From Micropruina glycogenica (GTDB lineage: Bacteria; Actinomycetota; Actinomycetes; Propionibacteriales; Propionibacteriaceae), in assembly GCF_039524395.1 (NCBI RefSeq), contig NZ_BAAAGO010000031.1: a stretch of DNA of 64,000 nucleotides; one strand, given 5' to 3'. The notes beneath the pieces are model-generated. The model saw only the letters and a program-made list of their open reading frames with translations. It ran no database searches and had not been told where the DNA came from. A program made the position numbers and the translations under genes. Shown here one piece after another: positions 7,820 to 15,211 of the stretch. How positions within the stretch are numbered: the first letter of the stretch is position 1; every line of letters starts with the position of its first letter.

Positions 7820-8524
7820 GTGACTCACTCTCACTCGAGCGCGGCAGCAGCCATACCGCACGGAGCCGTGCACCCCATCGCTCCGGCACGCCTGCACCCG
7901 GCCAAGGGTCGGCCAGACATGGTGGCCATCGGCACCTGGATCTGGCTGGCCTCAGACCTGATGTTCTTCGCGGCGCTGTTCGCGGCCTACTTCAACCTGC
8001 GTTCGATCACCAACGCCGCTGCGGCCCAGGCGGGCACCGAGTCGATGTGGCAGTGGGGCGTCGCCCACTTCAACATGCCTTTCGCCGTCACCAACACGCT
8101 CATCTTGATCCTGTCGTCGGTGACGTGCCAGATGGGCGTGTGGAAGGCCGAGCGTGGCCAGGTCGGCCGCACCGGCTCGCTGCTGCAGGTTGGTCAGTGG
8201 GGCCTGCGTGAGTGGTACATCCTCACCTTCATCATGGGCGCGATCTTCGTCGGGGGGCAGGCCACCGAGTACGCCACGCTGGCCAGCGAGGGCTTCACTC
8301 TCTCGACCAACGCCTACACGTCGGCCTTCTTTCTGGCCACCGGCTTTCACGGCCTGCACGTCACCGGCGGCCTGATCGCCTTTCTCTTCATGCTGGGTCG
8401 CACCTACATGACCCGTACCTTCACCCATGAGCAGGCCGTGCACGCGGTCGTCACCTCGTACTATTGGCACTTCGTCGACGCCGTCTGGATCATTCTGTTC
8501 AGCGTCATCTACATCTTGCGCTGA
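7820..8524 (+). CDS. ctaE: Cytochrome c oxidase subunit III
   Basis: This 234-residue subunit III of the aa3-type terminal oxidase has about five hydrophobic segments after an unusually long polar N-terminus of about 35 residues rich in His and Ala. Family motifs are GTWIWLASDLMFFAALFAAYF, the ATEYATL region, ATGFHGLHVTGGLIAF and SYYWHFVDAVWIILF near the end. The GTG at 7820 is preferred to the upstream ATG because of the -10-like box 6 nt before it and the family length. It is the first gene of ctaE-qcrC-qcrA-qcrB, the standard actinobacterial order, which joins the oxidase to the bc1 complex as a supercomplex. Confidence 0.95.
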   Translation: MTHSHSSAAAAIPHGAVHPIAPARLHPAKGRPDMVAIGTWIWLASDLMFFAALFAAYFNLRSITNAAAAQAGTESMWQWGVAHFNMPFAVTNTLILILSSVTCQMGVWKAERGQVGRTGSLLQVGQWGLREWYILTFIMGAIFVGGQATEYATLASEGFTLSTNAYTSAFFLATGFHGLHVTGGLIAFLFMLGRTYMTRTFTHEQAVHAVVTSYYWHFVDAVWIILFSVIYILR

Positions 8525-8550
8525 CCGACCCGACCGAGGAGGACTTCCAC

Positions 8551-9351
8551 GTGCGATTCCTGACCGCCAAGCGGCGCCACCGGGCTGCGCGGCCTGCCCT
8601 GCTGGTGCTGGCCCTGCTGCTGATGGGTGCGCTGTACGCTGCCGTCGCACCCGCTGCCAGGGTCTCGGCCGACACCGGCAACAGCCAACAGGTTGCCGAG
8701 GGCAAGGCGCTGTTTCAGGTGACCTGCTCGTCGTGCCACGGCATGAACGGTGAAGGCACCAGCCAGGGGCCGTCGCTGGTGGGCGTCGGGGCCGCGGCGG
8801 CCAACTTCCAGGTCAGCACTGGACGCATGCCGATGGCCAACCCGGGCGCCCAGGCGCCCCGCAAGCAGAACACCTACACCGACGAAGAGATCGCCGCGCT
8901 GGCGGCCTTCGTCGCCTCGCTGGGCCCCGGCCCGGCGATTCCGACCGAAGATCAGTACAGCGGCGAGGGACTGAGCCCCGACGAACTGGCCAAGGGCGGC
9001 GAACTTTTCCGCACCAACTGCTCCGCCTGCCACAACTTCGAGGGGGCCGGCGGCGCACTGCCCAACGGCAAGTACGCTCCGAGCCTGGTCGGGGTGAGCG
9101 GCCAGCGCATCTGGGAGGCCATGCGCACAGGCCCCCAGCAGATGCCGGTGTTCTCATCGGGCGCGCTGCCCGACGAAGACGTCCGCGCGATCGTGGGTTA
9201 CCTCGACACGCTGCACGCGCAGCCGTCCAGCGGTATCGCGTTCGGCGGCCTCGGCCCGGTGGCCGAGGGTCTGTTCGCCTGGATCATCGGCATCGGCGGG
9301 ATTTGCCTGATCGCCGTCTGGATCGCAGCCAAGGGGGCACGAGCGCGATGA
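8551..9351 (+). CDS. qcrC: Diheme cytochrome c subunit of the bc1 complex
   Basis: This 266-residue subunit carries two c-type haem sites, Cys59-x2-Cys62-His63 (CSSCHG) and Cys157-x2-Cys160-His161 (CSACHN). It has an N-terminal signal or anchor segment at about residues 15-35 and a C-terminal membrane anchor (LFAWIIGIGGICLIAVWIA). In actinobacteria this double-haem QcrC replaces both cytochrome c1 and the soluble cytochrome c, passing electrons directly to CuA of CtaC. The start is GTG with a GAGGAGGA ribosome site at 8536-8543, 26 bp after ctaE. The stop overlaps the qcrA start (ATGA), indicating translational coupling. Confidence 0.96.
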   Translation: MRFLTAKRRHRAARPALLVLALLLMGALYAAVAPAARVSADTGNSQQVAEGKALFQVTCSSCHGMNGEGTSQGPSLVGVGAAAANFQVSTGRMPMANPGAQAPRKQNTYTDEEIAALAAFVASLGPGPAIPTEDQYSGEGLSPDELAKGGELFRTNCSACHNFEGAGGALPNGKYAPSLVGVSGQRIWEAMRTGPQQMPVFSSGALPDEDVRAIVGYLDTLHAQPSSGIAFGGLGPVAEGLFAWIIGIGGICLIAVWIAAKGARAR

Positions 9352-10412
9352 GCATCGAAACCAGCAAGCCGGGCACCGACGTCGACCGCCACCCCGTACC
9401 CGACCCCGGCCTCGAAGAGCACGTCGAGCGCTACACAGACGTGGACCAGGCGGCCGGCGATCGGGCGTACCGCCAGGTCGTGATGATGCTGGCCGCCGTG
9501 CCGGTGCTCTGCATCGCGTTCGTGGTGATCTACTTCGCGGTGCCAAGCGACAGCTTCATCGATCTGTTCGGCATGCAGTGGAACGCCCTGAACAGCCTGC
9601 TGGGCCTCACCGGCGGGCTGGCCACGCTGCTGATCGGCCTGGCCTGCGTGCACTGGGCCAAAACGATCATGGGCGACGAAGAGATCGCCGAAGACCGGCA
9701 CAGCGCAGCCTCAAGTACAGAAGACCGCGAGGTGTTCGCCCGCGAGTTCGCCAAGGGTGCTGAGCAGGCGGGGCTCGGACGCCGCAAGCTGATCGGCGGT
9801 GCCCTGGGTGGCGCGCTGGGCCTGATCGCGGTGCCCGCGGTGGTGCTGTTCGCCGACATGGGCCCGTGGCCCACGGCCGCGGTGCGTAAAGAGACCATCG
9901 AACGCACCATCTGGGCCGAGGGCATCAAGCTGGTCAACGACATTACGCAGCGGCCGTTGAAGGCGTCCGACATCGAGATCGGCCAGTTGGTCAACGCACA
10001 GCCAGCCAATTTGTGGGACTACCACGGCACGGAGTTTCAGGTCGAGAAGGCGAAGTCGTCGATCATCATCGTGCGCATGGATCCCGACCGCATCAAGATT
10101 CCCGAGTCCCGCCAGGACTGGCAGGTCGGCGGCATCCTTTGCTATTCGAAGATCTGCACCCACGTGGGCTGCCCGATCAGCCTATGGGAGCAGCAGACCC
10201 ACCACCTGCTCTGCCCGTGTCACCAGTCCACCTTCGACCTGGGCAACTCCGGTGTCGTCGTGTTCGGGCCGGCCGCCCGCGCGCTGCCGCAGTTGCCGAT
10301 CACGGTCGACGCGGACGGCTACCTCGTCGCGCGCAGCGACTTCACCGTTCCCGTCGGGCCGAGCTTCTTCGAGCGCGACTCGCAGCACGACTTCAAAGAG
10401 GGTGATCGGTGA
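9348..10412 (+). CDS. qcrA: Rieske iron-sulfur subunit of the bc1 complex
   Basis: This 354-residue protein shows the actinobacterial form of the Rieske subunit. Three hydrophobic segments in the N-terminal half (about residues 45-65, 80-105 and 150-175) precede the 2Fe-2S domain. Cluster ligands are clear: Cys270 and the neighbouring His in CTHVGC, and Cys289/His292 in CPCHQS, with the disulfide cysteines Cys275 and Cys291. It accepts electrons from menaquinol and hands them to QcrC. The sequence KLIGGALGGALGLIAVPAVVLF before the last span is typical. It overlaps qcrC by 4 nt and qcrB by about 4 nt, so the three are one translational unit. Confidence 0.96.
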   Translation: MSIETSKPGTDVDRHPVPDPGLEEHVERYTDVDQAAGDRAYRQVVMMLAAVPVLCIAFVVIYFAVPSDSFIDLFGMQWNALNSLLGLTGGLATLLIGLACVHWAKTIMGDEEIAEDRHSAASSTEDREVFAREFAKGAEQAGLGRRKLIGGALGGALGLIAVPAVVLFADMGPWPTAAVRKETIERTIWAEGIKLVNDITQRPLKASDIEIGQLVNAQPANLWDYHGTEFQVEKAKSSIIIVRMDPDRIKIPESRQDWQVGGILCYSKICTHVGCPISLWEQQTHHLLCPCHQSTFDLGNSGVVVFGPAARALPQLPITVDADGYLVARSDFTVPVGPSFFERDSQHDFKEGDR

Positions 10413-12139
10413 TGGCCAAACCAGCCGACGTTTCCGTCGACTCCCCGGCGCTCGACACCGAACGCCCGCCCGAGCAGCAGGGTCTGCCCGCCGGCGTCAC
10501 CAACGCGGCCGTCTGGGCCGACGAGCGGCTCGGCCTCGCGTCGCTGCTGAAGAAGAACCTGCGCAAGGTCTTTCCCGACCACTGGTCGTTTCTGCTCGGC
10601 GAGATCGCCCTGTACTCGTTCATCATTCTGCTGCTGACCGGCGTGTTCCTCACCATCTGGTTCAAGCCGTCGATGGCCGAGATCGAATACCAGGGCACCT
10701 ACCAGCTGATGCGCGGCCTGCCGATGTCCGAGGCGTTCGCGTCCACCCTGGCGCTGTCGTTCGACGTTCGCGGCGGCCTGCTGGTGCGGCAGATCCACCA
10801 CTGGGCGGCGATGCTGTTCGTGGCGTCCATGACCGTGCACATGCTGCGCATCTTCTTCACCGGCGCGTTCCGCAAGCCTCGCGAGCTGAACTGGCTGATC
10901 GGCGTCGGGCTGTTCTCGCTGTCGCTCATCGAGGGCTTCGCCGGCTACTCGCTGCCCGACGACCTGCTGTCGGGCACCGGCCTGCGATTCGTGGACGGCC
11001 TGATCCGCTCGATTCCGCTGATCGGCACCTGGGCCGAGTTCTTCATCTTCAACGGTGAGTTCCCGGGCGACCTGGTGATCCCACGGCTCTACATGGTGCA
11101 CATTCTGCTGGTTCCGGCCGTTCTGCTCGGCCTGATCGCCGCGCACCTCGCGCTGGTCGTCTATCACAAGCACACCCAGTACCCCGGTGCCGGCCGTAAA
11201 GACGGCAACGTGGTGGGCTACCCGCTGTTCCCGGTCTACATGGCCAAGGCGGGCGGCTTCTTCTTCGTGGTCTTCGGTGTGGCGATCCTGATGGGCGCCA
11301 CCATGCAGATCAACCCGGTGTGGAACTTCGGCCCCTACAACCCCGCTCAGGTCACGGCAGGCTCACAGCCCGACTGGTACATGGGCTGGGTCGAGGGCGC
11401 GATCCGTATCATGCCCAACTGGGAGTGGCACCTGGGTTCGACCACCTGGTCGTGGAACGTGGTCCTGCCGGGAGTCGGTCTGATGACGGCGCTGTTCGTG
11501 CTGCTCGGCGCGTACCCGTTCATCGAGCGCTGGATCACGGGGGACACCGCCGAGCACCACGTGCTGGAGCGCCCACGCAACAACCCGACGCGCACCGCCA
11601 TCGGCGTGGCCGGAATCACCTGCTACGGCATGTTCTGGCTCTCGGGCGGCAACGACATTCTGGCCACCCAGTTCAAGCTGTCGCTGAACGCCGTCACCGA
11701 GTTCATGCGCGTGGCGGTGTTCGTCGCGCCGGTGATCGCCTTCATCGTCACCAAGCGCATTTGCATCTCGCTGCAGCGGGCCGATGCCGAACGGGTGCTG
11801 CACGGCAGTGAGACCGGCATCATCGAGCGATCGCCCGACGGCGGCTACTCCGAGCCGCACCGTCCGATTTCGATCGACGAGAAGTTCACCCTCACCCAGC
11901 ACGTCCAGGGCAAGGCGCTCGAGGCCACGCCCGACACCGACGGCCACGGGGTGGCCGAAAAGGGTGCAGGCGTCAGCAGCCTGCGCGCCCTGGCTTCACG
12001 CTGGTTCTACGCCGGTGTGATCGCGAAGCCGACCAAAGACGAGATCGCCGAAGCCGACCACCACGCCGACGGCCACGACGCCGACGGCCACGAGGTCAAA
12101 GCCGGCAAGTCCGAGTCGGCCGGTCAGATCAGCCACTGA
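10409..12139 (+). CDS. qcrB: Cytochrome b subunit of the bc1 complex
   Basis: This 576-residue polytopic protein binds two b haems. The histidine pairs spaced by 13 residues are in RQIHHWAAMLFVASMTVHMLR and in MVHILLVPAVLLGLIAAHLA. The quinol-site PEWY motif appears as PDWY (QPDWYMGWVEG), the form common in actinobacteria. The C-terminal extension after about residue 440 is polar and ends in a His/Asp-rich tail. Translation begins at GTG 10409 or the immediately following ATG 10412, both overlapping the qcrA stop. This subunit is the known target of imidazopyridine-type inhibitors in mycobacteria. A strong terminator follows 14 bp downstream and ends the operon. Confidence 0.96.
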   Translation: MMAKPADVSVDSPALDTERPPEQQGLPAGVTNAAVWADERLGLASLLKKNLRKVFPDHWSFLLGEIALYSFIILLLTGVFLTIWFKPSMAEIEYQGTYQLMRGLPMSEAFASTLALSFDVRGGLLVRQIHHWAAMLFVASMTVHMLRIFFTGAFRKPRELNWLIGVGLFSLSLIEGFAGYSLPDDLLSGTGLRFVDGLIRSIPLIGTWAEFFIFNGEFPGDLVIPRLYMVHILLVPAVLLGLIAAHLALVVYHKHTQYPGAGRKDGNVVGYPLFPVYMAKAGGFFFVVFGVAILMGATMQINPVWNFGPYNPAQVTAGSQPDWYMGWVEGAIRIMPNWEWHLGSTTWSWNVVLPGVGLMTALFVLLGAYPFIERWITGDTAEHHVLERPRNNPTRTAIGVAGITCYGMFWLSGGNDILATQFKLSLNAVTEFMRVAVFVAPVIAFIVTKRICISLQRADAERVLHGSETGIIERSPDGGYSEPHRPISIDEKFTLTQHVQGKALEATPDTDGHGVAEKGAGVSSLRALASRWFYAGVIAKPTKDEIAEADHHADGHDADGHEVKAGKSESAGQISH

Positions 12140-12153
12140 CCAGGAGTCACGCA

Positions 12154-12183
12154 CGATGCCGCCGGAACTCTCCGGCGGCATCG
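12154..12183 (+). terminator. Intrinsic terminator of ctaE-qcrCAB
   Basis: Perfect 12-bp stem, CGATGCCGCCGG against CCGGCGGCATCG with a 6-nt loop, followed by TCTTTGTT. It sits 14 nt after the qcrB stop. Confidence 0.92.
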
Positions 12184-12228
12184 TCTTTGTTGGGCCGACG
12201 CCTGTTGGCCGAGCTTGCCGCGAGTCCC

Positions 12229-12305
12229 GGCGCGAGTTGGGACGGTTCCCAACTCGCGCCACCCAGCGTCCCGGCGCGAGTTGGGGACGGTTCCCAACCC
12301 GCGCC
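12229..12305. repeat. Two palindromic repeats with GGGACGGTTCCC core
   Basis: Two adjacent hairpins occupy 12229-12260 and 12273-12305. The first has perfect 14-bp arms beginning GGCGCGAGTTGGG around a CGGT loop. The second is 33 bp and has two mismatched pairs. Each is followed by ACC. The same core with other arms recurs near 18.5, 41.7, 55.7 and 60.5 kb. Confidence 0.85.
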
Positions 12306-12385
12306 ACCGCGTCGCTGGACCAGCTGTCGCAGAGCCTTCGACCGTCCGCGCCGACCATTGAATCGGCATGCCGGCCCACTGCAGG

Positions 12386-12391
12386 TACGAT
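12386..12391 (+). promoter_or_regulatory. Leaderless -10 box of guaB1
   Basis: TACGAT stands exactly 6 nt before the GTG start and there is no ribosome-binding site, the standard leaderless configuration of actinobacteria. Confidence 0.6.
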
Positions 12392-12397
12392 CCCTGC

Positions 12398-13840
12398 GTG
12401 CGTTTTCTGAACCCGAAGCCCGGTTACGACCTCACCTACGACGACGTCTTCATGACCCCACGTCGTTCATCGGTGACGTCACGGCTCGATGTCGACCTGA
12501 CCAGTACAGACGGCCTTGGCCTGCCGCTGCCCCTGGTGGTGGCCAACATGACGGCCATCTCGGGTCGTCGCATGGCCGAAACGGTCGCTCGGCGCGGTGG
12601 CGTGGCGATCATTCCCCAAGACCTGCCCACCGGCATCGTCGCCCAGACGATAGGCAAGGTGAAGGCCGCCCACACCGTGTTCGACACCCCCGTGCGGGTG
12701 TCGCCCACCACCACCGTCGGTGAGGCGCTCAGCCTGCTGCCCAAGCGCGCGCACGGCCTGGTCGTGGTGGTGGACGACGGCGCGCCCGTCGGGCTGCTCG
12801 GCCCCACCGAGGCCGCAGGCCTCGACCGGTTCGTGCAGGTGCACGAGGCGATGTCGACCGACCTGACCATCGTCGACGAGACCGCCACCCCCGCCGAGGT
12901 GTTCGAGTTGCTCAGCACCCGCCGGCACCGGGTGGCCCTGGCCGTCCAAGACGGCAAGCTGACCGGCCTGATGACCGTCAAAGGCGCCCTGCGCGCCACC
13001 CTGTACACGCCCGCCCTCGACGCCGACGGACGATTGCGCGTGGGTGCCGCGGTGGGCATCAGCAAAGACGTGGGACGACGGGCGTCCGACCTGGTCGACG
13101 CCGGTGCCGACGTACTCGTGATGGACACCGCCCACGGCCACCAGGAACGCATGCTGGAGGGCCTCGCAGTGGTACGCGCCATGTTGGACGCCCGCGGCAG
13201 CACGGTGCCCGTGGTGGCCGGCAACGTGGTCACCGCCGAGGGCACCGCAGACCTGATCGAGGCGGGCGCCGACGTGATCAAGGTCGGAGTCGGCCCTGGA
13301 GCGATGTGCACCACCCGCATGCAGACCGGCGTGGGCCGTCCGCAGTTCAGCTCGGTGCTCGAGTGCGCCGCCGAGGCGCGTGAGGCCGGCCGCGCGATCT
13401 GGGCGGACGGGGGCGTGCGGCACCCACGCGACGTGGCGCTGGCGCTGGCCGGAGGTGCCGGGGCGGTGATGATCGGCTCGTGGTTCGCCGGCACCCACGA
13501 GTCGGCCGGCGACCTGGTCACCGACCACGAGGGACGGCGCTACAAGGAATCATTCGGCATGGCCTCGGCCCGCGCCGTGCGAGCCCGCACCCAGCAGCAG
13601 TCGCCCTACGAACGTGCCCGGGCCTCGCTGTTCGAAGAGGGCATCTCGCACAGCCGCATGTACCTCGACCCCGAACGTCCTGGCGTCGAAGACCTGATCG
13701 ACTTCATCGTGTCGGGCGTGCGGTCGTCATGCACGTACGCCGGTGCCCGTACGTTGGCTGAGTTCAGCGAGAACGCCGTCGTGGGCGTGCAGTCGGCGTC
13801 GGGCTTCAACGAGGGCCGTCCGCTGCACGTCAGTTGGTAG
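12398..13840 (+). CDS. guaB1: GuaB1-family IMP dehydrogenase-related protein
   Basis: This 480-residue IMPDH/GMP reductase-superfamily enzyme has a TIM barrel split by a CBS pair at about residues 95-215 (HTVFDTPVRVSPTTTVGEAL ... MTVKGALRATLYTP). The active-site loop is GVGPGAMCTTRMQTGVGRPQ, with the catalytic Cys in AMCTTR, and the FMN/phosphate strand is IWADGGVRHPRDVALALAGGA. This subgroup has been reported to act as a GMP reductase rather than IMPDH in mycobacteria, so a purine-salvage role (GMP to IMP) is likely here. The usual IMPDH GSxCxTR loop is altered, in line with that. The gene stands alone with its own leaderless promoter. Confidence 0.92.
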   Translation: MRFLNPKPGYDLTYDDVFMTPRRSSVTSRLDVDLTSTDGLGLPLPLVVANMTAISGRRMAETVARRGGVAIIPQDLPTGIVAQTIGKVKAAHTVFDTPVRVSPTTTVGEALSLLPKRAHGLVVVVDDGAPVGLLGPTEAAGLDRFVQVHEAMSTDLTIVDETATPAEVFELLSTRRHRVALAVQDGKLTGLMTVKGALRATLYTPALDADGRLRVGAAVGISKDVGRRASDLVDAGADVLVMDTAHGHQERMLEGLAVVRAMLDARGSTVPVVAGNVVTAEGTADLIEAGADVIKVGVGPGAMCTTRMQTGVGRPQFSSVLECAAEAREAGRAIWADGGVRHPRDVALALAGGAGAVMIGSWFAGTHESAGDLVTDHEGRRYKESFGMASARAVRARTQQQSPYERARASLFEEGISHSRMYLDPERPGVEDLIDFIVSGVRSSCTYAGARTLAEFSENAVVGVQSASGFNEGRPLHVSW

Positions 13841-13844
13841 CCGG

Positions 13845-14634
13845 CTAGGCCTTGAGAAGCCGGTCGAGCTCGCGCGCGATGCTGTCGTAGACGCCGGCGG
13901 CGCGTACCCCTGCCAGCAGTCGTTCGTTCTGCCCGCCGGGTGTCGCGTGTTGCCGGGCCAGTTCGTCGAACCCGGCCGGCTCGGCCAGGTCGGCGTTCAC
14001 CCCGGTGAACACGGCCCCGACCAGGCGCCGTGGGTGCTCGGGCGGCAAGCCCTGAGCGGTCACCCAGTCGCTGATCGCGGTCAGGTAGGCGAAGTAGACG
14101 GCAACCGTGGCACTGGCCACCGACGTGGCGTCCAACACCTGCTCGCTGGCCACCGGCAGCGTCGACCCGAGCCTGTCGAACAGCTCATCGGCGGCGCCAC
14201 CCGGCGGAAACACCGGCGTCAGACCGGCCCGGTTCGCCACGCTGACCGCCGGGATACCCCGCGACACCTCGGCCACCGGGCCGAGCAACCCACTGATCGC
14301 GGCAACGTCCGGGCTGGCATCACGCTGATCACTCGTCGGTGCGGCCGAAACGTGAGCGCGCCGAGCACGGCAGGGGCATCGGCGGCGCGCAGGGCCAGCA
14401 GCACGGTGTCGGCGGCGTCTACCGCGGCCTGGTTGTCGGACGCGACCCCACACGGCAAACCGTGCCGCGGCATGCGCGGCACCCCGGGTGGGCGGCGGCG
14501 AGGCGCGCCGCGCGGGCGGCGCCCCGTGGCGACAGCACGATGGCGGCCTTCGGGTCGACGCCACACAGGCCGGTGACGATGGCCTCGGCGATCTACCCGA
14601 CGCCGATCACGGCGAGTTGAGCGGAAGGTTGCAT
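13845..14634 (-). pseudogene. Broken proC-like (pyrroline-5-carboxylate reductase) gene
   Basis: A ProC-type reading frame starts at the ATG at 14632-14634 (MQPSAQLAVIGVG). It meets an in-frame TAG at 14593-14595, exactly where the Rossmann GxGxxAEAI loop should continue (IAEAIVTGL follows). The protein can then be traced only by changing frame twice: near 14455-14495 to reach DNQAAVDAADTVLLALRAAD, and near 14320-14340 to reach ISGLLGPVAEVSRGIPAVSV and the intact C-terminal dimerisation helices ending at 13845. One nonsense and at least two frameshift changes make a functional product unlikely. The C-terminal part alone (from about 14330) keeps an open frame. The original role was probably proline synthesis or a related NAD(P) imine reductase. 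Confidence 0.82.
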
Positions 14635-14694
14635 AGGCGCCATTCTGTGCCACCGCCGAAACGTCGGCCGTACGTCTTGCCGTGGTTGGGCTGG

Positions 14695-14721
14695 GAGATC
14701 CCGGCGTCCGCCGGGATGACG
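14695..14721. repeat. GATCCCGGCG...CGCCGGGATGACG intergenic repeat
   Basis: A 27-bp palindrome-containing element with ATCCCGGCG paired to CGCCGGGAT around a 3-nt loop. Related copies lie at 21432-21458 and 44222-44248, and in inverse orientation at 41743-41768. Confidence 0.75.
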
Positions 14722-14762
14722 TGCGAGTCTGCCGGGTGCGACCCGGCTCGACAAACGAGAAG

Positions 14763-14786
14763 GGCCCGCACCATGTGGTGCGGGCC
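14763..14786 (-). terminator. Intrinsic terminator of the ctaC-ctaD-ctaF operon
   Basis: Perfect 10-bp stem, GGCCCGCACC against GGTGCGGGCC around a 4-nt loop. It lies 25 nt beyond the ctaF stop on the minus strand and is followed there by CTTCTCGTTTGTC. Confidence 0.85.
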
Positions 14787-14811
14787 TCGAAGCTCGATCA
14801 GCGCAATCGGA

Positions 14812-15207
14812 TCAGTGCTGGTAATCGCCCCGGTAGAACTCGAACACCCAGCCGCTCAACGCCCAGATGCCCAGGCAGACGGCGAGAATGCTGATCCACC
14901 AGCCGAACACCGGGCCCAGCGCCAGCAGCTGCACGGTAACCGCCACCCAGAACGGCCAGATGCTCTTGGGCGGAAAGAAGCCGAGCGGGCCGGCACCCTC
15001 GATGATCTCGGCGTCTTTACGGTCTTCGAGCCGCTCGTCCATCTTGCGGGCGAGCACGAACAGGTACACCGCCACCATCGTGAACAGCAGCAGCGACATG
15101 GCCAGCGCCACGGTTCCGATGATCTCGTGCGACATGAACCAGTAGACGGGCGTCACGACCGTGAGGAAGATCGCGATCGCCGCGAACATCCAGCCTTCGA
15201 CCTTCAT
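14812..15207 (-). CDS. ctaF: Cytochrome c oxidase subunit IV
   Basis: This 131-residue protein has four hydrophobic segments and is the actinobacterial-type small oxidase subunit CtaF. The opening MKVEGWMFAAIAIFLTVVTPVYW and the closing WALSGWVFEFYRGDYQH are both characteristic, as is the GFFPPKSIWPFW motif before the third span. It packs against CtaD in the bc1-aa3 supercomplex. It begins 4 nt after the ctaD stop on the same strand, so ctaC-ctaD-ctaF form an operon closed by the hairpin at 14763-14786. Confidence 0.95.
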   Translation of the reverse strand: MKVEGWMFAAIAIFLTVVTPVYWFMSHEIIGTVALAMSLLLFTMVAVYLFVLARKMDERLEDRKDAEIIEGAGPLGFFPPKSIWPFWVAVTVQLLALGPVFGWWISILAVCLGIWALSGWVFEFYRGDYQH

Positions 15208-15211
15208 GGCT

